A stretch of 64,000 nt of DNA from Pseudomonadota bacterium (GCA_018240285.1 JAFEGA010000024.1:23703-87702); one strand, 5' to 3'; positions 26,511-35,636 are shown, counted from the stretch's first letter. A program made the numbers and translations. The notes: generated by a model from the sequence alone, not told the origin.

Positions 26511-27455
26511 TTGGAATTCAAGGATTACTACAAAACCTTAGGTATTTCGCGTGACGCGACTGCGGAAGAAATAAAGAAATCGTTCCGCCGCTTGGCGCGC
26601 AAATATCACCCGGATGTTTCCAAGGAAACGGACGCCGAGCAGAAAATGAAAGAGGTCAACGAAGCGTATACCGTGCTTTCCGATCCGGAAAAACGTGCCG
26701 CTTATGATCAACTCGGACAACGCGGATTTCAGCCGGGTAGCGATTTTCAGCCGCCGCCCGGATGGGACAGTGGTTTTGAATTCAGCGGACGCGGATTTGA
26801 CGGCGCGCAGGCGGCGGATTTCAGCGACTTCTTCGCCGAATTATTCGGCGGAAAAATGGGTACTGGCGCCCGGCACGCCCATCATCGCACGCGTGGCGAG
26901 GATCACCATGCCAAAATCATGCTCGATCTGGAAGACAGCTATCATGGCGCCACCCGCAGCCTGACATTGCGCATGCCGAAACTCGACAATCGGGGGCACA
27001 CCATGCTCGCCGAACATACGCTGAACGTGCGCATTCCCAAGGGCGTATACGCCGGACAAGTGATCCGGCTAGCCGGACAGGGCGGCCCGGGTCATGCCGG
27101 GGAAACCGCCGGGGATCTGTTTTTGGAAGTGCACTTCAATCCGCACAACCGTTACCGGATCGAAAACAAGGATGTCTATGCCACATTGCCCATCGCGCCA
27201 TGGGAAGCGGCGCTCGGCGCAACGGTCAAAATACCGGTGCCGGATGGTGTAGTCGAAGTGCGCATACCGGAAAATTCCCAATCCGGCCGTAAGCTGCGCC
27301 TGAAAGGCCGCGGCATCCCGGCTGCAACCCCCGGCGATTTGTATTTGGTGCTGGAAGTGGTATTGCCGCCCGCCGCAACCGAAAAAGCGCGTGAATTTTA
27401 CCAAACGATGGCGCGCGAACTCGCGTTTAACCCGCGCCAAAATCTCGGAGTTTAA
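26511..27455 (+). CDS. cbpA: Curved DNA-binding protein CbpA, DnaJ-type co-chaperone
   Basis: A 314-residue J-domain protein that stimulates DnaK and can bind DNA. The J domain (1-70) has HPD at 33-35; a Gly- and Phe-rich linker follows; the two C-terminal beta domains start near residue 130. The DnaJ zinc-finger repeats (CxxCxGxG) are absent, which separates CbpA from DnaJ. The start is TTG at 26511 with GAGGGGAG just before it, so initiation is well supported despite the rare codon. cbpM follows after three bases. Confidence 0.9.
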   Translation: MEFKDYYKTLGISRDATAEEIKKSFRRLARKYHPDVSKETDAEQKMKEVNEAYTVLSDPEKRAAYDQLGQRGFQPGSDFQPPPGWDSGFEFSGRGFDGAQAADFSDFFAELFGGKMGTGARHAHHRTRGEDHHAKIMLDLEDSYHGATRSLTLRMPKLDNRGHTMLAEHTLNVRIPKGVYAGQVIRLAGQGGPGHAGETAGDLFLEVHFNPHNRYRIENKDVYATLPIAPWEAALGATVKIPVPDGVVEVRIPENSQSGRKLRLKGRGIPAATPGDLYLVLEVVLPPAATEKAREFYQTMARELAFNPRQNLGV

Positions 27456-27458
27456 GCT

Positions 27459-27776
27459 ATGCCGCATGAAATCGACGCCGTTTTACTGGAAGATGCTTTG
27501 TTCAGTCTGGACGAACTGGCATTCAGTTGCCACGTCAGCCGTGAATGGATCATCGAGCGCGTGCACTGGGGATTATTGCTGCGCGACGATGTAGCCGGTA
27601 CCAATCCGGATACATGGCAGTTCGACAGCCGCAGTCTCTTGCGCGTCAAAAGAATCATTCGAGTTGAGCGCGATTTCGAAGGCAATCCGGAATTAGCCGG
27701 ATTGGTCGCCGACTTGATTGAGGAAATCGAAACGCTACGCACCCGTTTGCACGCATCCGGACTGGCCGAAGATTAA
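27459..27776 (+). CDS. cbpM: Chaperone modulator CbpM
   Basis: A 105-residue MerR-like helix-turn-helix protein that binds the J domain of CbpA and blocks its co-chaperone and DNA-binding activities. The segment FSLDELAFSCHVSREWIIERVHWGLL has been broken here for length: FSLDELAFSCHVS (about 14-26) then REWIIERVHWGLL. A helical tail follows. Its place directly after cbpA supports the assignment. Confidence 0.85.
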   Translation: MPHEIDAVLLEDALFSLDELAFSCHVSREWIIERVHWGLLLRDDVAGTNPDTWQFDSRSLLRVKRIIRVERDFEGNPELAGLVADLIEEIETLRTRLHASGLAED

Positions 27777-27817
27777 CAAATACGCTTTCGCGCAACCCAT
27801 TACACAGGAAATTCCTC

Positions 27818-28249
27818 ATGTCCTTACACATCGTTTGCCCGCACTGTCATGCCACCAACCGCGTTCCGGCAGACCGCCTCGGTGCATCGCCCAAATGCGG
27901 TGCTTGCCACCAGCCGTTGTTTATCGCGCAACCGGTCGAATTAACCGCAAACCATTTCAACCGGCACATGACCAACAGCGATATTCCGCTGCTGGTGGAC
28001 TTTTGGGCACCGTGGTGCGGCCCATGCCGCATGATGGCTCCAGCTTTTGCCAAAGCAGCCGCTATGCTGGAACCCGGCATGCGGCTGGCAAAAGTCAACA
28101 CCGAAGAAGAACAGGGATTGGCTGCACATTACGGTATCCGCAGCATTCCGACTCTGGCGCTGTTCAAAGGCGGACGGGAAATCGCCCGGCAATCGGGCGC
28201 CATGAGTGAGCACGATCTGGTGCGCTGGGCGCAAGCACATAACCGGTAA
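27818..28249 (+). CDS. trxC: Thioredoxin 2 (TrxC)
   Basis: A 143-residue thioredoxin with an amino-terminal zinc ribbon. CPHC at 7-10 and CGAC at 27-30 should bind zinc; the redox site WCGPC follows near residue 66. It reduces protein disulfides in the cytoplasm and in the family is linked to oxidative stress. It lies 41 bases after cbpM and 34 before the protease gene, probably in one operon. Confidence 0.9.
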   Translation: MSLHIVCPHCHATNRVPADRLGASPKCGACHQPLFIAQPVELTANHFNRHMTNSDIPLLVDFWAPWCGPCRMMAPAFAKAAAMLEPGMRLAKVNTEEEQGLAAHYGIRSIPTLALFKGGREIARQSGAMSEHDLVRWAQAHNR

Positions 28250-28283
28250 TAATAAAGACAACCCCCTGAAGGAGCACACATTC

Positions 28284-29441
28284 ATGCCCAATAACGGATT
28301 CTTTGCCCGTTTCATCGGCTATACACTGGCCGGTATCCTGCTGGTGCTATTTCTGCACAGCTTCCTTTATCACTATTTTCCTGGCGTGCTGCAACTGAAT
28401 CTCTTTTCCGGTTCAAACGGTCAAGAGCACGCCGAACCGCGCGTCGTTCAAGCGCGCGGCAATCTGGCCGAGGATGAGAAAAGCACGATTGAATTGTTCG
28501 AAAACTCGCGCGATTCCGTAGTGTTCATCACCACCCGCCAGCGCGTGATGGATGCCTGGACACGCAATATCTTTTCCGTCCCAAGCGGCACCGGCTCAGG
28601 GTTTATCTGGGACGATAGCGGGCACATCATTACCAATCTTCACGTCGTTAAAGGCGCCAGCGAAGCCACCGTGCGTCTGGCCGACGGACGCGATTACAAG
28701 GCTTCTCTGGTCGGCGCAAGCCCGGCGCACGACATCGCCGTGCTGAAGATCGGCATCGGCTTCCAGCAACCCGTCCCGGTACCCATCGGCACCAGTCACG
28801 ATCTTAAAGTCGGACAAAAAGTCTTCGCCATCGGCAATCCGTTCGGCCTGGACTGGACACTGACTACCGGCATCGTCTCCGCGCTCGACCGTTCGCTTCC
28901 CGGCGGTGACGGCCGCACCATCGACAATCTGATTCAAACCGATGCCGCCATCAACCCCGGCAACTCCGGTGGCCCGCTGCTCGATTCCGCTGGCCGCTTG
29001 ATCGGCATCAATACCGCCATTTACAGCCCCAGCGGCGCCAGCGCCGGGATTGGCTTCGCCGTGCCGGTCGATACCGTCAACCGCGTCGTTCCGCAAATCA
29101 TCAGCCGCGGCAAATATATCCGCCCGGCCATGGGCATCACGGTCGATAGCAAATTGAATAACCGCTTGACGCAATACTTGAAAGTGAACGGTGTGGTTAT
29201 TTTAAGCATCAGCCCCGGCTCAGCCGCCGATGAAGCCGGACTGCGCGGCGCAACGCTAACCCCGGAAGGTAACATCATCGCCAACGACATCATCATCGCC
29301 ATTGACGGCAAACCCACCGATTCGGTGGAAAAATTGCTCGCCCGCATCGATAGCTACAAAGTCGGCGATACCATCACGATTAACGTGCTGCGTAAGGGTG
29401 AGAAAATGGACGTGCCGGTCACGCTGCAACCGGGGGAGTGA
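28284..29441 (+). CDS. Periplasmic serine protease, DegP/HtrA family
   Basis: A 385-residue protein with one amino-terminal membrane helix (about 12-32), a trypsin-like domain and one PDZ domain (about 280-380). The catalytic triad is visible: His in NLHVVKG, Asp in HDIAVLKI and Ser in NPGNSGGPL. One PDZ plus a membrane anchor resembles DegS or short DegQ-like proteases. The ATG at 28284 with AAGGAG nine bases upstream is preferred over an upstream in-frame start at 28206 inside trxC. It ends the chaperone-redox-protease cluster. Confidence 0.88.
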   Translation: MPNNGFFARFIGYTLAGILLVLFLHSFLYHYFPGVLQLNLFSGSNGQEHAEPRVVQARGNLAEDEKSTIELFENSRDSVVFITTRQRVMDAWTRNIFSVPSGTGSGFIWDDSGHIITNLHVVKGASEATVRLADGRDYKASLVGASPAHDIAVLKIGIGFQQPVPVPIGTSHDLKVGQKVFAIGNPFGLDWTLTTGIVSALDRSLPGGDGRTIDNLIQTDAAINPGNSGGPLLDSAGRLIGINTAIYSPSGASAGIGFAVPVDTVNRVVPQIISRGKYIRPAMGITVDSKLNNRLTQYLKVNGVVILSISPGSAADEAGLRGATLTPEGNIIANDIIIAIDGKPTDSVEKLLARIDSYKVGDTITINVLRKGEKMDVPVTLQPGE

Positions 29442-29499
29442 TTTTAGAAACTCAGCAGACACCGCTCACCATGGATTCGAGATAACTAGTGAAGGATCG

Positions 29500-29700
29500 T
29501 AATCTCGTAAGTACCCCTCTATCGCCGGATCGCTGTAGCCAACCAGCACCCGTGCCCATGCCCTGCAATGGGTAGTAAGGCAGCTCGATCACCCCGATCA
29601 AATCCTTTTACAGCACAACTTTTCCTATCTCCCTCAGAAACAATTCCTTGCAGGTCTGCTTGCGTTTGTTCGAATATCCAGCTTATGTGCAAATTTTGAC
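29500..29700 (-). pseudogene. Relic of an IS5-family transposase amino end
   Basis: Read leftward, the frame gives KRKQTCKELFLREIGKVVL, a stop, then KDLIGVIELPYYPLQGMG. This pattern matches the amino end of IS5-family transposases (KRK-T-RE-FL-EM--VVPW--L-ALIEP-YP). At least two stop codons interrupt it, and the catalytic region is missing. No intact terminal repeat is seen. It lies in the gene-free gap between the HtrA gene and the large PEP-CTERM gene. Confidence 0.5.
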
Positions 29701-30056
29701 AGACCAGAAACTGATCAAGGCTTTTTTAGAGCTTCTTTGAGAAACAAATAGAATTATGTCCGAAAGCTTTGCAATTCAAATCCTTCAAATAATCCTACAG
29801 AATCGGGATATCTTGTTAGATAAAATCTCAAAAAAATAGCATTCTTATAAGATAAATATCCTCTTTTTATCAGAATGAAAATTTAATAAAATCTGCGACA
29901 AATAAATAGAACAATTAATCTCAATAATCTATTTATCTATAATCAATCGCGAATGTATGCGATATTCCAAGTGGGTTTAATGACTTGGTTCCAGTGAATA
30001 GTTCAGCCTTTTCAAAAATCTTAGATTTACTTATTTCTTAAACCACAATTACAAAA
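29701..30056. other. AT-rich non-coding stretch before a PEP-CTERM gene
   Basis: About 355 bases, markedly AT-rich compared with flanking genes, without a credible reading frame. It should hold the promoter of the PEP-CTERM gene at 30057. I see no hairpin, RNA gene or clear operator. Confidence 0.35.
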
Positions 30057-32063
30057 ATGAATAAAAAAATTACTCAAGGATTAATCATCTTTTCTTTATT
30101 GAATCCAAGCATTCCCTCTTGGGCCGGTGATGTTGAAATATCCGAATCCGCTTTGCTCTGGAAAGGTTCTTTACCGAGATCAGTTCTCAATAGTCATGGA
30201 GATTTTTTTGTATCTGGCGATCAAAGGGATTTTTATGATGATAATAACTGGGTCAATATTATTTTAAGCCCATCTACTGCTCATAATGTTGTCGTATTCT
30301 TCGGTGTATTTGAAAGGTATCTTGATGGTATTTTTCTTGGTTACACCGGCTCTTCAGAAACCGCTGTTTTATCAAGCGATTACAATTCTACAGGCTCTCT
30401 GTTTATGAGTACCGGCATAGACACGGGATTAAATATCGTCAACTCTACCTATACTCTTCAGAATGCAACAATAGGCGCTCGCACGAATACCGGCTATCCA
30501 AATTCCGGTGGAGTCGCTACGGTCACGTTAAATAACGGGCATATATCCGGAGATGTTTTTTTAGGTTCAGATTCATTTGGCGTTATAAATAGCATCGGTA
30601 ATTCATCGATAACTGGGCATTTAACCATGGCTCAATCGACTAACAGTTACGGGATTTTAAATATTGCTGCCGCGTCTAATTTTACCCTGACAGGAGCGCT
30701 AACATTTGGTAGCGGCAACGCAGAAATCAACAATCAAGGTAATTTTCATATCTCTCAGTCGATCAATAATAACTCAAGTAACGTAACTTGGATGAATCAT
30801 TCCGGTGGAGCTTTGTATCTCGATGGTGGAAGCAGCTTTGGTGGTGTTGGTGCTGGTAACTACTCAATTGTTAATGAATCAACTGCAACTATCTATAAGT
30901 TAGGTATAGAAACATCAACAATTTCATGGGATGTAGTCAATAATGGAACAATCGATGTGGCTAATGACAGTCAATTGTGGCTTTATTCCGGATTTTCCGG
31001 AACAGGCATAGCTAATTTGCACGACAGCGGCTTTCTCGGTTTGAATGCAGCTCTAACTGCGGACTCATCGCTTACAGTAAACGGTGGTTTACTTAGTTTG
31101 CATTATTTACGAGGCAACCATGCGCTGCGTTTGAGCGGAAGCTTTATTGTGGATGACAACATTAATACCTATGTCCACTACTTGGATGCCGCTATTGAAA
31201 ATACCGGTAAAGCTGTCTTGAAGGACTCTGTGGCAAATTTCGGTGAGAATGCACGCTGGCATAATCTGCCGGGAAGTTCCGTGGAATTGACAGACAATTC
31301 GGGATTTGGACTCGCATACTTCGAGAGTACACCGCTATTGATCAACGATAGCGGCGCTACACTAAGCAAGACTGGTTCGGGTACATCGGCCATTTTATGG
31401 GATGTAGTCAATAATGGCACGATCGATGTTCACGAAGGTCAGTTGGATGTTGGAGCTAATTTGACTGGTACCGGCAAAGTGAATATTGATTCTCACGCGA
31501 CTTTGCAAGCTTCGGGGGAGGAATTTCAAGCACACGACTTAAATATAGAACCGGATGGGACGTTCATTTTTAGTGGTTCAAGGCTTGAAGTGGTTAATTT
31601 CACCGGAGACTTTTTCCATGATACTGGCATTTATGCTCCCGGAGCATCACCTGCTGTTTCTCTTTTAAATGGTAATTACACGATGACGAGCGATGCGCAA
31701 TTCGAAGTTGAAATTGGCGGAACCGAAGTTGGTGCATTTGATCAGTTAGTCGTACTGGGCGATGTTAACTTGCTACATGGTTCTTTATTGGTCTCCATGT
31801 GGGATAATTTCACCTTATCAGCTGGACAAGTATTTAATTTCATGCAGATTGACGGAAATCTAATCGGTCATTTCGTTGGCTTGAATGAAGGCGGCCGAGT
31901 AGGTAATTTTGGACAAGATCTGTTCATAACTTATAAAGCAGGTGACGGTAATGACATTGCGTTGTATACGTCTCCTGTTCCAAATCCAGCAATGATTTGG
32001 TTATTTAGCTTCGGGCTAATAACTTTGGCCTTATTTAGACGACGAAATAAACACTTATCATAA
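30057..32063 (+). CDS. Large secreted beta-repeat protein with PEP-CTERM-type anchor
   Basis: A 668-residue protein with a signal peptide (ends SWAGD), a long Asn-, Gly-, Ser- and Thr-rich beta-helix-like body, and a C-terminal sorting signal: VPNPAMIWL, a hydrophobic helix, then RRRNKH. The motif reads VPNP rather than VPEP, a tolerated variant. An internal repeat is visible: WDVVNNGTIDV occurs at residue 291 and again at 448, each followed by a similar run. The body resembles autotransporter passenger repeats. Base composition is AT-richer than neighbours, and no ribosome site is obvious, so recent acquisition is possible. Confidence 0.75.
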   Translation: MNKKITQGLIIFSLLNPSIPSWAGDVEISESALLWKGSLPRSVLNSHGDFFVSGDQRDFYDDNNWVNIILSPSTAHNVVVFFGVFERYLDGIFLGYTGSSETAVLSSDYNSTGSLFMSTGIDTGLNIVNSTYTLQNATIGARTNTGYPNSGGVATVTLNNGHISGDVFLGSDSFGVINSIGNSSITGHLTMAQSTNSYGILNIAAASNFTLTGALTFGSGNAEINNQGNFHISQSINNNSSNVTWMNHSGGALYLDGGSSFGGVGAGNYSIVNESTATIYKLGIETSTISWDVVNNGTIDVANDSQLWLYSGFSGTGIANLHDSGFLGLNAALTADSSLTVNGGLLSLHYLRGNHALRLSGSFIVDDNINTYVHYLDAAIENTGKAVLKDSVANFGENARWHNLPGSSVELTDNSGFGLAYFESTPLLINDSGATLSKTGSGTSAILWDVVNNGTIDVHEGQLDVGANLTGTGKVNIDSHATLQASGEEFQAHDLNIEPDGTFIFSGSRLEVVNFTGDFFHDTGIYAPGASPAVSLLNGNYTMTSDAQFEVEIGGTEVGAFDQLVVLGDVNLLHGSLLVSMWDNFTLSAGQVFNFMQIDGNLIGHFVGLNEGGRVGNFGQDLFITYKAGDGNDIALYTSPVPNPAMIWLFSFGLITLALFRRRNKHLS

Positions 32064-32093
32064 ACTAGAATTTCTTTCCAGATTTTATGAATC

Positions 32094-32125
32094 AAGAACT
32101 TCGCCCCTCCTGGAGCGAAGTTCTT
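32094..32125 (+). terminator. Hairpin terminator after large PEP-CTERM gene
   Basis: An 11-base perfect stem, AAGAACTTCGC at 32094-32104 and GCGAAGTTCTT at 32115-32125, a 10-base loop and a T-run. It may serve both the PEP-CTERM gene and the convergent LicD-fusion gene. Confidence 0.7.
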
Positions 32126-32140
32126 TTAGGTGTTTGAAGA

Positions 32141-33694
32141 TCAGTAAGCTTTTAAACCTGTTTCCTTACTACCCACGCCATCCAGTACTCGCACCACCAA
32201 GTCAGAGGTCGATATATCGGGAGTATAAGTCAATTCCTGAATCATCTCCGGCGGCAAGGATTCGCATAACTGGTATTTATCCCGGCGTTCCTGCTCGGAG
32301 GCACAGGCGAAAGTATAGATGTCGAAGCCGTGCTGTTGCATAAATTCCAGAGTGACGCCCGGCGGGGTTTCCGTCGTGACGGCATCGACATATTTGCACG
32401 CGGCCACGACTGCGGCGCGCTCCGCTTGCTTCATGACGGGCAACTTGCCTTTATTTTCCATCACCCGCTCATCGGAAACCACACAGACAGTCAAATGCGT
32501 TCCCAGCGCGCGCGCTGCCCGCAAGAAATTGACATGCCCTTCGTGAAACAGGTCGGCCACCATGCGGGTGTACACGCGTTTCTGCCGCTGAATTTTCGGC
32601 CACACGGGAATTTCCCGGTTTAAGCGCGTCATGGCGCGTTCCATCCACTGTCGACTGCGCAGCGCGAACGTGTCATCAGGATCCTTTAGTGCAATCTGGT
32701 GCGCGTAACACCAAACTTTGGCCAAGTCACCCAATAGCCAGGACTGTATCAGCCTGTGATAGGCATAGCAGCGCACCAGCAAAGTAAAGTTTTCCAAATT
32801 GCACGCAGACACCACGGTATCCCAATGGGGATTCGGCGTGCGCCAGTCGCCATAAAAAGCCGTCAGAATTTTTTCTGGTTGACGTGGAAACCAAACTTCA
32901 CCGTAATCCGTATCTCGCTGAGTCAGTTCAAATTGGGGAAAAACCGATACCCGCTGATATTCATCGGGATAACCGGGCAATGCAAAGCCTCCCACGAGTT
33001 GTTTTCCTCTGGCTTGCAAACCGCAGACATCGAGCGTGATTCCCAATTCAGGATGCACATAATCGCGGTAATTGGCGTATTCGACCCGCATCTGCGAACG
33101 CACCCAGCCTGCTTGTTCCAATGCGGTGCAACAAGCATCCCAGGATTCCATGCATACGGCGATATCGAGATCTTTATCGAAATCGAGCAAGCAGCCGTTG
33201 CGAACCAAGCCCAGTAGCGTACCGGCGAAAGGAAAGGCCGGAATATTCTGCTTGGCTAATTGCACGCAAGTGCTCCACAACAATTTCTCCGCCTCGCCGG
33301 AAGCAAATGCATTTGTTTCAGATTGCGGCTGCTTGGTTTGCCCCTTTTGCGGTGGAAATCTTCCCGATTTGGCCAGCACCAGCAAATGATTCAGCGCATC
33401 GGTAAAATGCGCGTGCGCGGCAGGCAAATCTAGCGACAGAAAGCTTGCAGTTCCCCATACATGCGCCCAATGCGCTTTATGAAAATCGCCTTGCACTAGC
33501 GCATAAATCTCCGCCGCATACGCTGGCACATCGGCTACCCGGCCGGTGCGCATTGCCAGCGAGCACCACAGACGCGCGACGTCAGGCGATTGCGGATATT
33601 CACTTTTCAGCGGTTCCAGGATCCGGTCGGCGTCATTCAATTTACCCGCGACGATTAATTCCTTTGCTTTCGATAACGCTTCTTCGAGTGTCAT
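32141..33694 (-). CDS. Fusion of LicD-type phosphotransferase and cytidylyltransferase
   Basis: A 517-residue cytoplasmic protein with three parts. Residues 1-130 are helical and TPR-like. Residues about 145-350 match LicD/fukutin nucleotidyltransferase-like enzymes, with the acidic DFDKDLDIAV near 171-180. Residues about 372-500 are a cytidylyltransferase with the HxGH signature (FHEGHVNFL at 383-391), as in glycerol-3-phosphate or phosphoethanolamine cytidylyltransferases. One protein could thus activate an alcohol phosphate as a CDP derivative and attach it to a surface glycan. Substrate (choline, ethanolamine, glycerol) is unknown. No sugar-assembly genes are adjacent. Confidence 0.75.
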   Translation of the reverse strand: MTLEEALSKAKELIVAGKLNDADRILEPLKSEYPQSPDVARLWCSLAMRTGRVADVPAYAAEIYALVQGDFHKAHWAHVWGTASFLSLDLPAAHAHFTDALNHLLVLAKSGRFPPQKGQTKQPQSETNAFASGEAEKLLWSTCVQLAKQNIPAFPFAGTLLGLVRNGCLLDFDKDLDIAVCMESWDACCTALEQAGWVRSQMRVEYANYRDYVHPELGITLDVCGLQARGKQLVGGFALPGYPDEYQRVSVFPQFELTQRDTDYGEVWFPRQPEKILTAFYGDWRTPNPHWDTVVSACNLENFTLLVRCYAYHRLIQSWLLGDLAKVWCYAHQIALKDPDDTFALRSRQWMERAMTRLNREIPVWPKIQRQKRVYTRMVADLFHEGHVNFLRAARALGTHLTVCVVSDERVMENKGKLPVMKQAERAAVVAACKYVDAVTTETPPGVTLEFMQQHGFDIYTFACASEQERRDKYQLCESLPPEMIQELTYTPDISTSDLVVRVLDGVGSKETGLKAY

Positions 33695-33775
33695 AGTTTT
33701 GCTCGGCTCTCAGTCACTTAATTTGCTCTTCCAATGGAAATTGATAACAAACATTGCATTTTAAACATTATTCAA

Positions 33776-33794
33776 TATAATAGGAATCATTCTC
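33776..33794. promoter_or_regulatory. Candidate Fur box upstream of the RTX gene
   Basis: TATAATAGGAATCATTCTC matches 14 of 19 positions of the Fur consensus GATAATGATAATCATTATC, including the AATCATT core. It lies between the LicD-fusion gene and the RTX gene, about 80 bases before the RTX start. It could repress either divergent gene under iron sufficiency. Confidence 0.55.
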
Positions 33795-33876
33795 ATTATT
33801 GTTTGTAGCTTGTTAATGAGATGACATGCTCAGTTTTCGCATTTTTAAATGCATCGATTAGTTAGGAGACAATATT

Positions 33877-34479
33877 ATGGCAGTAACTTCTTCACCTCGC
33901 CCGAATCTAGGATCGGGATCTATCAAGTTTATCGATGGCCTTCCTTTTGAAGGACTTGGATCGGCCGGATTCACCGACAATGATTTACTGTACATCGGCG
34001 ACGACCTGGACAATATCATTACGGGCGGCACAGGACATGACGAGTTGGAAGGCGAAGGCGGTAACGATACACTGAAAGGCGGCAGCGGCAATGACACCTT
34101 GAAAGGTGACGATGGCAATGACATTCTCGATGGGCAAACGGGAACCGATAAACTGTTCGGCGGCGCCGGCAACGATATTCTGCTCGCCGGCGACGGACAC
34201 GACCGGTTAAACGGCGGCAGCGGCAATGACACGTTCGGATTTTATGGTGCCGGGTTCTTTCAGATTTCCGATTTTACCTTAGGCGAAGACCGTCTGTTCT
34301 TTGACTCCAGCACCCTCGGTATTCATTCAGTCCCGGAACTGCTGTCTTATATAACCCATGTCACCGATAACGGTAGCAGCGGATTTACCGTCGAATTTGT
34401 CGGCGGCGCGGCAAGCATTGAAGTGGTTGGTGTCAACATCAACTCGATCACCGCCGACATGATCGTTTTCAATTTGTAA
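33877..34479 (+). CDS. RTX calcium-binding repeat protein, probably type I secreted
   Basis: A 200-residue protein with about six or seven GGxGxDxLx nonapeptide repeats (about 50-120) that form a calcium beta-roll, then a C-terminal domain ending in hydrophobic residues like a type I secretion signal. There is no amino-terminal signal peptide. The ATG has AGGAG eight bases before it. A candidate Fur box upstream places it with the iron genes. No catalytic or haemophore motif is visible, so its role outside the cell is unknown. The secretion apparatus is not in the window. Confidence 0.75.
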   Translation: MAVTSSPRPNLGSGSIKFIDGLPFEGLGSAGFTDNDLLYIGDDLDNIITGGTGHDELEGEGGNDTLKGGSGNDTLKGDDGNDILDGQTGTDKLFGGAGNDILLAGDGHDRLNGGSGNDTFGFYGAGFFQISDFTLGEDRLFFDSSTLGIHSVPELLSYITHVTDNGSSGFTVEFVGGAASIEVVGVNINSITADMIVFNL

Positions 34480-34509
34480 CCTCACATCGTTTTTTCTTCT
34501 CTCTGAAAA

Positions 34510-34542
34510 ATGGCCAATTCCGGATTTCCCGGAATTGGCCAT
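34510..34542 (-). terminator. Strong hairpin between convergent RTX and multicopper oxidase genes
   Basis: A perfect 14-base stem, ATGGCCAATTCCGG at 34510-34523 pairing with 34529-34542, with a five-base loop. Read leftward the stem is followed by TTTTT, so it terminates the multicopper oxidase transcript. It may also act on the RTX transcript. Confidence 0.8.
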
Positions 34543-34565
34543 ACTGCCTTGGTACCGACAACCCG

Positions 34566-35636
34566 CTATTGAACAATAAAGTTCGTCATCATGCCAGCAT
34601 TGATATGATCGTTGACATGGCAGTGATACATCCATTCCCCCGCGACATCCGGCCGCATATCAAGTGTTTTGGTAGCCGCCGGCAATACCTCCGTTACATC
34701 TAAACGATTGCCATTGTGCAGCAGCGTAGCGCCATGCCAATGCGGTGAGTGCAGATCCACTTCAGTGCCCATGCCCAGAATGTACCAGCGTACCCTTTCT
34801 CCTTTACGCATCGAGTAGCCTTGATTATTGCCGTACACCAAACCGTTGATGCCGTGCTTCAAATTGCTTTCTTGGAAATCCTCGTTGTCCGGATCGCACA
34901 ATCCATTGCATGCCGGCAAATTGGTTTGCAGATGTAAGCTCGCATTTTCATCAAAAACGGCAAACAGCGAAATGAATTCCCGGTCGACATCGGCCGGTGT
35001 CCGGTCCGATTTTTCAAATCCTTTTTTGGTAATAATGATGGCGCCGATCAAACCAGCATTGGTATCAGCCGATTCATCGACATGGCTATGGTAAATCCAG
35101 GCGATCGACGATGGATCGTTCGGACCCGGCGCGGCACGTTCAGGGACTCCCCATCGATAGGTGTACTCCCCGCCCGGCGCAACTACACCATCCGGTTGGT
35201 GCTCGTTGCCCGCAGTATGTGAGTGCGGTGCGCCTTCATTCGCCATGGTATAACGCACCCCATGCGGATGAATGCTGGCGGGGAAACGGGTGTTATTTTT
35301 AAAGTGAACAACGATTTCATCGCCAACCGTTGCACGGATCACCGGCCCTAGAATCCCCAGGTGTTGCTCTTCGGCACCGCGCTGTTTCAGCGTGCGGAAT
35401 CCTTGGGTATATTCACGATAAACCGATTTCAAATAGCGGCGGCCGATTCCTTGTTCGACAAATACCCGCTGTTCCGCGGTAAATTCTTTCCCGTTCATGA
35501 CATTGAGTGGAAACGAAGGTGCATAATCCCATTGCACTTCGTCCGCCGCAATCCAATACTCCCGGGCAGCACACGCCGGATTGGCAATCAATGCCAGCCA
35601 AACAATAAAGGCCGCCATAGAACCTAACTTTTTCTG
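34566..35636 (-). CDS. Ceruloplasmin-like two-domain multicopper oxidase, candidate ferroxidase
   Basis: A 356-residue secreted protein with a Sec signal peptide (ends ACAA). Its first domain, with YWIAADEVQWDYAP and LGILGPVIRATVGD followed by IHPHGVRY, resembles ceruloplasmin and hephaestin more than laccases. All copper motifs are present: HPHG, HSH, HSPHWH and HCHVNDHINAGM. It should oxidise Fe(II) to Fe(III) outside the inner membrane. The ATG at 35636 is chosen because it opens the signal peptide; AGGAGG lies 14 bases upstream, and the frame extends to a TTG at 35681. It follows the FEA1-like gene on the same strand after 249 bases. Confidence 0.85.
   Translation of the reverse strand, partial: QKKLGSMAAFIVWLALIANPACAAREYWIAADEVQWDYAPSFPLNVMNGKEFTAEQRVFVEQGIGRRYLKSVYREYTQGFRTLKQRGAEEQHLGILGPVIRATVGDEIVVHFKNNTRFPASIHPHGVRYTMANEGAPHSHTAGNEHQPDGVVAPGGEYTYRWGVPERAAPGPNDPSSIAWIYHSHVDESADTNAGLIGAIIITKKGFEKSDRTPADVDREFISLFAVFDENASLHLQTNLPACNGLCDPDNEDFQESNLKHGINGLVYGNNQGYSMRKGERVRWYILGMGTEVDLHSPHWHGATLLHNGNRLDVTEVLPAATKTLDMRPDVAGEWMYHCHVNDHINAGMMTNFIVQ

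Noticed and set aside
34566..35636. Copper nitrite reductase
   Set aside because: The final motif HCHVNDHINAGM and the four-motif set fit a multicopper oxidase; the ceruloplasmin-like first domain also argues against NirK.
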